Below are positions 56,832 through 64,000 of a DNA stretch of 64,000 nucleotides, piece by piece (the stretch's first letter is position 1; each line of letters starts with the position of its first letter). The position numbers were made by a program, and so were the translations under genes. The notes below the pieces were generated by a model. That model saw only the letters and a list, made by a program, of their open reading frames with translations. It searched no databases and was not told the origin of the DNA. The stretch is from Liolophura sinensis (Eukaryota; Mollusca; Polyplacophora; Chitonida; Chitonidae), in contig NC_088295.1 in NCBI RefSeq assembly GCF_032854445.1, positions 52,125,249-52,189,248 of the forward strand, in the 5' to 3' direction.

Positions 56832-57443
56832 CCTGTTTAGAGTGCCTGAGAGTGTCTGCATGTGTACCTGGTTAAAGTACCTGATGGTGTCTGCATGTGT
56901 GCCTGATTAGTGATAAGAGTGCCTGATAGCGTCAGCATACATGTTGTCTGCATGTGTGCCTCGTTACTGGTTAGAGTGCCTGGTAGTGTCTGCATATATG
57001 TTGTCTGCATGTGCAACACAACATGTATGCAGACACTATCAGGTGCTCCAACCAGTAACTGGTTAGAGTGCTTGATAGTGTCTGCATACATGTTGTCTGC
57101 ATGTGTGCCTGGTTACTGGTTAGAGTGCCTGATAGTGTCTGCATACATGTTGTCTGCATGTGTGCCTGGTTACTGGATAGAGTGCCTGATAGTGTCTGCA
57201 TACGTTTTCTACATGTGTGCCTGGTTAGAGTGCCTGATAGTGTCTGCATACATGTTGTCTGCATGTGTGCCTGGTTACTGGATAGAGTGCCTGATAGTGT
57301 CTGCATACGTTTTCTACATGTGTGCCTGGTTAGAGTGCCTGATAGTGTCTGCATACATGTTGTCTGCATGTGTGCCTGGTTACTGGTTAGAGTGCCTGAT
57401 AGTGCCTGCATACATGTTGTCTGCATGTGTGCCTGATTAATGT
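56832..57443. repeat. 46-57 bp minisatellite, about 11 units
   Basis: Units carry 'agagtgcctgatagtgtctg', 'catacatgttgtctgcatg' and 'tgtgcctggttactggtt'. Shorter units lack the last part. The array is free of stops in frames on both strands (176 codons + and 197 codons -), which is a by-product of the unit and not evidence of a gene. Confidence 0.93.
56963..57059. repeat. inverted unit inside the minisatellite (42-bp hairpin)
   Basis: 56963-57004 ('gttactggttagagtgcc'...) is complementary to 57018-57059 (...'ctccaaccagtaac') at 37 of 42 positions, with a 13-nt loop. One unit has been flipped relative to all the others. Confidence 0.9.
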
Positions 57444-57777
57444 ACTTGAGGGTGTCTGCCTGTATACATATACATATACATGTACTTTGTTGGAATACCT
57501 GAACATGTCTGCATGTGTACATGTGTAGAGCTAGGCCTGTAGCGATTGAGGACCCTATCCACAATTTTAGACAGTGTCATTAAGAAAAGCCCCCTTGAAG
57601 TGCCAAATGGTGATGTGCGTAGCAGGGGTGCATTGTTTTTCCTAGGAGGTAGGGATAGACCTGTGCGTTTTTGTTTGCCCATGGATTACTCAGCCTCTGC
57701 TGCTTGCACTGGGGGTGAGCAAATTTGAACCAAACTTGATGCTGTGCATACATTGCCATTTGGGTGCAAACTCCTGA
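57444..57777. other. no confident gene; exon-like frame
   Basis: On + from about 57546 to a donor-like CTGGGG|gtgagc near 57717 an open frame reads L-S-T-I-L-D-S-V-I-K-K-S and L-F-F-L-G-G-R-D-R-P-V-R-F. It has a protein-like texture but only a weak acceptor ('aggcctgtag'). It could be an exon or part of an old repeat. Confidence 0.3.
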
Positions 57778-58285
57778 ATGGATAGCTTTGTCGGATGGCT
57801 TGGGAGTTGTCTCTTCCTGCCCGTTATTTTAGCTGGAGATAGAATATTCGATCAGCAGGGTAGCCTGTCAGCCATTTTTGTCTGGAATGCCCTGATGTTC
57901 GCTTTCTGTTTCATGCTCCTATTGGAAGGAGTAAGACCCACTTTCCTATTTGCATTGACAATGAGTAACTGCATGTATATATATGGCTGGTACAGTATCT
58001 GTAAACATATACAACATGTACATGTTATTTTGTTTTTCTTTGTTTATTTCATTTAAAAGTTTGTTTTTTTCTTTCTTCCAGGTTGAAACTGACAGTTATA
58101 TGACTTTACCAAGCCAGAGTTGGTCTTGTCCTGAAGTCACTGTTCTGGAGGACCTAGTCTTGTGTTGTACCTGTAATATTGCCGGGAGTGTTGTGGATTA
58201 CGGTGTCTTACCTGGAACCAGTGTAATTAGTCTCAAATATATCTGTTGCTGGCAGGGTTGTACATGTGCTCTTGCGTACACCTGA
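57778..58285 (+). CDS. possible two-exon membrane-protein frame, or UTR exons
   Basis: An ATG at 57778, directly after an in-frame TGA, opens 51 codons with two hydrophobic segments (W-L-G-S-C-L-F-L-P-V-I-L-A-G and F-V-W-N-A-L-M-F-A-F-C-F-M-L-L) ending at GAAGGA|gtaaga (57930). A very good acceptor ('ctttcttccag', 58081) then continues the frame for 67 codons to TGA at 58285, Cys-rich. Phases agree (0/0). The alternative, which I slightly prefer, is that 58082 starts the exon that carries the 58353 ATG and these frames lie in its 5' UTR. Confidence 0.25.
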
Positions 58286-58352
58286 TGTACTCACCCCCAG
58301 TATTCATGTGTACATTTACATGTGCTAGAATTTGCCATACAACATACTCAGC

Positions 58353-58448
58353 ATGAAGGATGAGAATGTGGGAAATTCATTTTCAACTGATGGTTGCAAT
58401 AGTGGAACGGTTTACATACGGATTAACATCCCTGAACTTAAACTACAG
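58353..58448 (+). CDS. first coding exon of a SHANK-like scaffold gene (tentative)
   Basis: An ATG, with an in-frame TAG 30 nt upstream, opens 32 codons ending at CTACAG|gtgaga (phase 0). The peptide starts M-K-D-E-N-V-G-N-S-F and ends T-V-Y-I-R-I-N-I-P-E-L-K-L-Q. Known SHANK proteins begin with a ubiquitin-like/SPN module whose first strand reads like V-V-V-R-V-G-I-P-D-L-Q-Q before K-C-L. The match covers only about twelve residues. SHANKs are postsynaptic scaffolds with ankyrin, SH3, PDZ and SAM domains. None of these lies in the window, so the next exon must be beyond 64 kb or was missed. The exon may extend back to the acceptor at 58081, giving a 271-nt 5' UTR part. Confidence 0.4.
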
Positions 58449-58593
58449 GTGAGATTTGGAAAACTTATGTATCAGTATACCATTTGACCTTGAGAATGTT
58501 TTTGCTGTGATGTAAATGTATCTCATAACTTACCTGTATTCAACTGGATGGTAAGATCCAGTATTTTGCATATTGACATAATTTGGAAAACTT

Positions 58594-58595
<2 letters not shown>
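58449..58595 (+). other. start of the presumed first coding intron
   Basis: AT-rich sequence after the donor at 58449. No feature. Confidence 0.4.

Positions 58596-58647
<52 letters not shown>
58596..58647. repeat. (AT)26 microsatellite
   Basis: An uninterrupted 52-bp AT dinucleotide run. Self-complementary, likely polymorphic. Confidence 0.95.
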
Positions 58648-58650
<3 letters not shown>

Positions 58651-59060
58651 TGTACATAGACTGATTATGATCCTAAAGCTTCTGTAATTTGAGTCCACTT
58701 AGTGATATATCCTGTTCCTTTCCTCACAATCGTTCAGTTTTAATTTTAGAGAAAATGCAAGCATGCATACATACATGTATGTGAACTTTCCCTTCAGATC
58801 AATGTCGATATCAGTGCTAGAAAATGTCTATGAAGAAGTCCTCCTCCAAATTCAAAGTGAAATGTGATTACATGTATGTCAGTTGACATCAGTTGACATC
58901 AGTTAATGGTAACTTTTGTCATTATTTTATGCATGTAGTAACTTTTTGCTTCAGTGAACTGCAATGAACTCTAAATGCTCATGTTCATGATAAAGATTTG
59001 CAACTTAAATGTTTATAAAGAGCCCTAAATTTGGGTTAGAGGTTTGGTTTCAAAACAAGC
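58648..59060. other. no gene seen
   Basis: AT-rich spacer before the large array. A doubled 'gttgacatca' occurs at 58882-58901. Confidence 0.5.
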
Positions 59061-62000
59061 CTTGGACAGGGAATGTGTAGATTCCCTTGCTCTCGCTACT
59101 TGGACAGGGATTGTGTAGATTCCCTTGCTCTGACTACTTGGACAGGGAATGTGTAGATTCCCTTGCTCTGACTACTTGGACAGGGAATGTGTAGATTCCC
59201 TTGCTCTCGCTACTTGGACAGGGAATGTGTAGATTGCCTTGCTCTCACTACTTGGACAGAGAATGTGTAGATTCCCTTGCTCTCACTACTTGGACAGGGA
59301 ATGTGTAGATTCCTTTGCTCTCGCTACTTGGACAGGGAATGTGTAGATTCCCCTACTCTCACTACTTGGACAGGGAATGTGTAGATTCCCTTGCTCTGAC
59401 TACTTGGACAGGGAATGTGTAGATTCCCTTGCTCTCACTACTTGGACAGGGAATGTGTAGATTGCCTTGCTCTCACTACTTGGACAGAGAATGTGTAAAT
59501 TCCCTTGCTCTCACTACTTGGACAGGGAATGTGTAGATTGCCTTGCTCTCACTACTTGGACAAGGAATGTGTAGATTGCCTTGCTCTCACTACTTGGACA
59601 GAGAATGTGTAAATTCCCTTGCTCTCACTACTTGGACAGGGATTGTGTAGATTGCCTTGCTCTCACTGCTTGGACAGGGATTGTGTAGATTGCCTTGCTC
59701 TCACTGCTTGGAACAGGGAATGTGTAGATTGCCTTGCCCTGACTACTTGGACAGGGAATGTGTAGATTCCCTTGCTCTCACTACTTGGACAGGGAATGTG
59801 TAGATTCCTTTGCTCTCACTACTTGGACAGGGAATGTGTAGATTCCTTTGCTCTCGCTGCTTGGACAGGGAATGTGTAGATTGCCTTGCTCTGACTACTT
59901 GGACAGGGAATGTGTAGGTTCCCTTGCTCCGACTACTTGGACAGGGAATGTGTAGATTCCCTTGCTCTCACTACTTGGACAGGGAATGTGTAGATTGCCT
60001 TGCTCTCACTACTTGGACAGGGAATGTGTAGATTCCCTTGCTCTGACTACTTGGACAGGGAATGTGTAGATTGCCTTGCTCTGACTACTTGGACAGGGAA
60101 TGTGTAGATTGCCTTGCTCTGACTACTTGGACAGAGAATCTGTAGATTCCCTTGCTCTGACTACTTGGACAGGGATTGTGTAGATTGCCTTGCTCTCACT
60201 ACTTGGACAAGGAATGTGTAGATTCCCTTGCTCTCACTACTTGGACAGGGATTGTGTAGATTCCCCTACTTTCACTACTTGGACAGGGAATGTGTAGATT
60301 CCCTTGCTCTCGCTACTTGGACAGGGAATGTGTAGATTCCCTTGCTCTCACCACGTGGACAGGGAATGTGTAGATTCCCTTGCTCTCACTACTTGGACAG
60401 GGAATGTGTAGATTCCCCTACTCTCATTACTTGGACAGGGAATGTGTAGATTCCCTTGCTCTCGCTTCTTGGACAGGGATTGTGTAGATTCCCTTGCTCT
60501 CGCTGCTTGGACAGGGATTGTGTAGATTGCCTTGCTCTGACTACTTGGACAGGGAATGTGTAGGTTCCCTTGCTCCGACTACTTGGACAGGGAATGTGTA
60601 GATTCCCTTGCTCTCACTACTTGGACAGGGTTTGTGTAGATTCTCTTGCTCTCACTACTTGGACAGGGTTTGTGTAGATTCTCTTGCTCTCACTACTTGG
60701 ACAGGGAATGTGTAGATTGCCTTGCTCTCACTACTTGGACAGAGAATGTGTAAATTCCCTTGCTCTCACTACTTGGACAGGGATTGTGTAGATTGCCTTG
60801 CTCTCACTACTTGGACAGGGAATGTGTAGATCCCCCTTGCTCTCACTATTTGGACAGGGAATGTGTAGATTCCCTTGCTCTGACTACTTGGACAGGGAAT
60901 GTGTAGATTGCCTTGCTCTCACTACTTGGACAAGGAATGTGTAGATTGCCTTGCTCTCACTACTTGGACAGAGAATGTGTAAATTCCCTTGCTCTCACTA
61001 CTTGGACAGGGATTGTGTAGATTGCCTTGCTCTCACTGCTTGGACAGGGATTGTGTAGATTGCCTTGCTCTCACTGCTTGGAACAGGGAATGTGTAGATT
61101 GCCTTGCCCTGACTACTTGGACAGGGAATGTGTAGATTCCCTTGCTCTCACTACTTGGACAGGGAATGTGTAGATTCCCTTGCTCTCACTACTTGGACAG
61201 GGAATGTGTAGGTTCCCTTGCTCTGACTACTTGGACAGGGAATGTGTAGATTCCTTTGCTCTCGCTGCTTGGACAGGGATTGTGTAGATTGCCTTGCTCT
61301 GACTACTTGGACAGGGAATGTGTAGGTTCCCTTGCTCTCGCTACTTGGACAGGGAATGTGTAGATTCCCTTGCTCTCACTACTTGGACAGGGAATGTGTA
61401 GATTGCCTTGCTCTCACTACTTGGACAGGGAATGTGTAGATTCCCTTGCTCTGACTACTTGGACAGGGAATGTGTAGATTGCCTTGCTCTGACTACTTGG
61501 ACAGGGAATGTGTAGATTCCCTTGCTCTGACTACTTGGACAGAGAATCTGTAGATTCCCTTGCTCTGACTACTTGGACAGGGATTGTGTAGATTGCCTTG
61601 CTCTCACTACTTGGACAAGGAATGTGTAGATTCCCTTGCTCTCACTACTTGGACAGGGATTGTGTAGATTCCCCTACTTTCACTACTTGGACAGGGAATG
61701 TGTAGATTCCCTTGCTCTCGCTACTTGGACAGGGAATGTGTAGATTCCCTTGCTCTCACCACGTGGACAGGGAATGTGTAGATTCCCTTGCTCTCACTAC
61801 TTGGACAGGGAATGTGTAGATTCCCCTACTCTCATTACTTGGACAGGGAATGTGTAGATTCCCTTGCTCTCACTACTTGGACAGGGAATGTGTAGATTCC
61901 CTTGCTCTCACCACGTGGACAGGGAATGTGTAGATTCCCTTGCTCTCACTACTTGGACAGGGAATGTGTAGATTCCCTTGCTCTCGCTGCTTGGACAGGG

Positions 62001-62934
62001 ATTGTGTGGACAGGGAATGTGTAGATTCCCTTGCTCTCGCTGCTTGGACAGGGATTGTGTAGATTCCCTTGCTCTCACTACTTGGACAGGGAATGTGTAG
62101 AATCCCTTGCTCTCACTACTTGGACAGGGAATGTGTAGAATCCCTTGCTCTCGCTACTTGGACAGGGAATGTGTAGATTCCCTTGCTCTCACTACTTGGA
62201 CAGGGAATGTGTAGATTCCCTTGCTCTCGCTACTTGGACAGGGAATGTGTAGATTCCCTTGCTCTCGCTACTTGGACAGGGAATGTGTAGAATCCCTTGC
62301 TCTGACTACTTGGACAGAGAATGTGTAAATTCCCTTGCTCTCGCTACTTGGACAGGGAATGTGTAGAATCCCTTGCTCTCGCTACTTGGACAGGGAATGT
62401 GTAGAATCCCTTGCTCTCGCTACTTGGACAGGGAATGTGTAGATTCCCTTGCTCTGACTACTTGGACAGGGAATGTGTAGATTGCCTTGCCCTGACTACT
62501 TGGACAGGGAATGTGTAGATTGCCTTGCTCTCACTACTTGGACAGGGAATGTGTAGATTCCCTTGCTCTCGCTGCTTGGACAGGGATTGTGTAGATTCCC
62601 TTGCTCTCACTACTTGGACAGGGAATGTGTAGAATCCCTTGCTCTCGCTACTTGGACAGGGAATGTGTAGATTCCCTTGCTCTCACTACTTGGACAGGGA
62701 ATGTGTAGATTCCCTTGCTCTCACTACTTGGATAGGGATTGTGTGGACAGGGAATGTGTAGATCCCCCTACTCTCACTACTTGGACAGGGAATGTGTAGA
62801 TTCCCTTGCTCTCACTACTTGGACAGGGAATGTGTAGATTCCCTTGCTCTCGCTACTTGGACAGGGAATGTGTAGAATCCCTTGCTCTCGCTACTTGGAC
62901 AGGGAATGTGTAAATTCCCCTACTTTCACTACTT
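59061..62934. repeat. 38-bp minisatellite, about 102 units (3.9 kb)
   Basis: Consensus unit: 'acttggacagggaatgtg' followed by 'tagattcccttgctctcact'. The main variants are ggAatg/ggTtg, attCcc/attGcc, ctcAct/ctcGct/ctGact, and a linked pair agagaatg with taAatt. GGGAATgtgtagATTCCC in the consensus can form a 6-bp stem. Landmarks such as 'ggaacaggg' (59711, 61081), 'agagaatctg' (60133, 61541) and 'caccacgtgg' (60350, 61760) repeat about 1370-1410 bp apart, showing a large internal duplication. Truncated units occur near 61995 and 62735. All frames contain stops, so it is noncoding. Confidence 0.97.
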
Positions 62935-63249
62935 ATGTGACCTTCATGACAATAAAGGGTTGACAAATGCTTGTGTGGCTGTTTGCACTATCTAATGTTT
63001 GTTGAAGACCGTTTTATCTTCCATCAGTAAGGTGTGTATACATGTATATCTGTACATCCTGAGTTTTAAAGTTTGGCATAAACTTGCGTCAGGCACTTGG
63101 GTTTCCTTCAAGCACCATACTGACAACCATTGGATCAGTGACAAATTCTTGAAAGAACAGTTAAATAAATAAATAAAATGTGACACTGTCTTGTACCCAA
63201 TGTATGCCCAATGCGCATCACTTTTTGTTGTACTTGGATGTATGAATCC
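62935..63249. other. no gene seen; AATAAA at 62951
   Basis: Sequence abruptly loses the 38-bp unit. An AATAAA (62951-62956) has no coding context, so I do not treat it as a gene end. Confidence 0.4.
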
Positions 63250-63262
63250 ATATTCCAGTAGA

Positions 63263-63475
63263 GGGGGGCCTCCGTGGCTTGGTTGGTTAGCGCGTTAGCG
63301 CAGCCTAATGACCCAGGAGCCTCTCACCAGTGCGGTTGCTGTGAGTCATCTCCGTTCGTACATTGGATGGTCTGCCAGCAACCTGCGGATAGTAGTCGGT
63401 TTCCCCAGGCTCTGTCTGGTTTCGTAAAAGTGAAATATTCTTAAGTACGGCGTAAAACACCAATCAAATAAATAA
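63263..63475 (+). mobile_element. SINE1 with complete head and 13-bp TSD
   Basis: Starts 'ggggcctccgtggcttggttgg' (A-box region), with an internal deletion around the B box ('gctgtgagtcatctccg') and another in the body, tail (AAAT)n. Perfect TSD 'atattccagtaga' (63250-63262 and 63476-63488). Confidence 0.93.
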
Positions 63476-63488
63476 ATATTCCAGTAGA

Positions 63489-63831
63489 AACAAGTATAAA
63501 TACTTGCTAACTCATACATTCATGTATATAAGTACTTGGTAACGCGTACATGTGTACATGTATATACTTTTTATAAAATTTTAGATCAGTTACAGAAACA
63601 GAAATTGCTTCTGTTAAAGAAAAAAATTCCTTCAAAAAGTGATGTAACTATTCAAAATGCATGTAATTATCCAAGGTGCAGGCAGTCTCATGAATCTTGT
63701 TTTAGCAGGAAAAGAGCAACAGAGTGAAGAATTCATTTTATTGTTTGATAGGTCTGAACTGACAGACAGACACAAAGTGACGTTATCAGTGTGTGAAGTT
63801 ACTTGTAGCTTTAGAAGGTCATGTGACTGGC
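63489..63831. other. no gene seen
   Basis: AT-rich sequence. Short frames overlap on both strands. Confidence 0.45.
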
Positions 63832-64000
63832 CCCGATAGCTCAGTTGGTAGAGCATTTACTTTTGGGGCGGTAGATCCAGGGTCAATCCTCGTCTGGTCA
63901 CACCTAAGACTCGCATTAAGGGGATAGTGCAATGACTGGTTGACCCATATCAGTATAATGGCTCGGGCGGGGCAACTTGTCTTCTGTAAGTCGTCTCACT
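63832..64000 (+). mobile_element. SINE2, cut by the window end
   Basis: The clearest tRNA-like head in the window: A-box 'tagctcagttggtagagc', B-box region 'agggtcaatcct', then the SINE2 body ('ggggatagtgcaatgactgg', 'ggctcgggcggggc'). The 3' half and tail lie beyond the window. It is not a tRNA gene: the anticodon arm is not tRNA-like and the SINE body follows directly. Confidence 0.92.

Noticed and set aside
56910-57564. Long open frames of 176 (+) and 197 (-) codons
   Set aside because: Both come from the 46-57 bp minisatellite whose unit happens to lack stops. The peptides are pure unit repeats, and both strands are open.
59061-62934. CRISPR-like array
   Set aside because: There are no unique spacers. 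The whole 38-bp unit repeats, and the genome is eukaryotic. It is a minisatellite.
62951-62956. AATAAA as a gene end
   Set aside because: There is no coding exon upstream except the 38-bp array, so the hexamer is probably chance.
63832-63910. tRNA gene
   Set aside because: A and B boxes are present, but the anticodon region is not tRNA-like and SINE2 body sequence follows directly. Other copies show TSDs.

Overview
This 64 kb window is AT-rich, gene-poor animal nuclear DNA. Features pointing to a lophotrochozoan (most likely a marine mollusc, possibly a relative such as a brachiopod) are: split genes with GT..AG-type signals, two abundant tRNA-derived SINE families, degenerate MULE and Tc1/mariner transposase pieces, many TACATGTA-type palindromes, and long minisatellites. 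There are no operons, ribosome binding sites or long intact ORFs. The taxonomic call is inference. The longest single-copy open frames are about 120 codons, so coding content can only be proposed as short exons.

Layout. 1-9.6 kb is a repeat-dense zone. It holds SINE1 copies (head like 'gtggctcagttggttagcgcg', tail (AAAT)n), SINE2 copies (head 'gatagctcagttggtagagc', tail of CACT repeats), nested insertions with clean target-site duplications (TSDs), an unclassified dispersed family (family D), and a Tc1/mariner-like fragment. 11.4-14.1 kb holds a possible divergent promoter, a three-exon gene model on + that closes in frame (129 aa, unidentified), and a recent partial duplication of a 907-bp unit inside its first intron. 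16-24 kb is mostly featureless apart from a 120-bp-period repeat, a 0.7 kb segment repeated at 33.8 kb, and a 0.48 kb foldback element. 24-34 kb carries more SINEs, a 17-bp minisatellite and a good ATG-bearing first coding exon (27,717-27,830). 34.8-37.9 kb is a SINE2 copy split by a 2.8 kb element with inverted, GCTAGC-rich ends. 41.7-42.6 kb is a dead MULE transposase. 46.9-47.9 kb is a 25-bp minisatellite with a decaying edge. At 48.1-48.5 kb a terminal coding exon followed by AATAAA marks the 3' end of a + strand gene.

The right end is the most interesting part. A well-formed exon (ATG 58,353, donor 58,449) encodes an N-terminus resembling the start of SHANK scaffold proteins. It is followed, in what would be its first coding intron, by an (AT)26 tract and a 3.9 kb minisatellite of about 102 units of 38 bp, each able to form a 6-bp-stem hairpin. 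A 46-57 bp minisatellite with an internal inverted copy lies just upstream.

Most of the window is therefore intron or intergenic DNA built by retroposition, foldback/MITE insertion and tandem amplification. The exon models are hypotheses based on splice signals, phase agreement and codon texture. None could be tested here by database search or RNA data.
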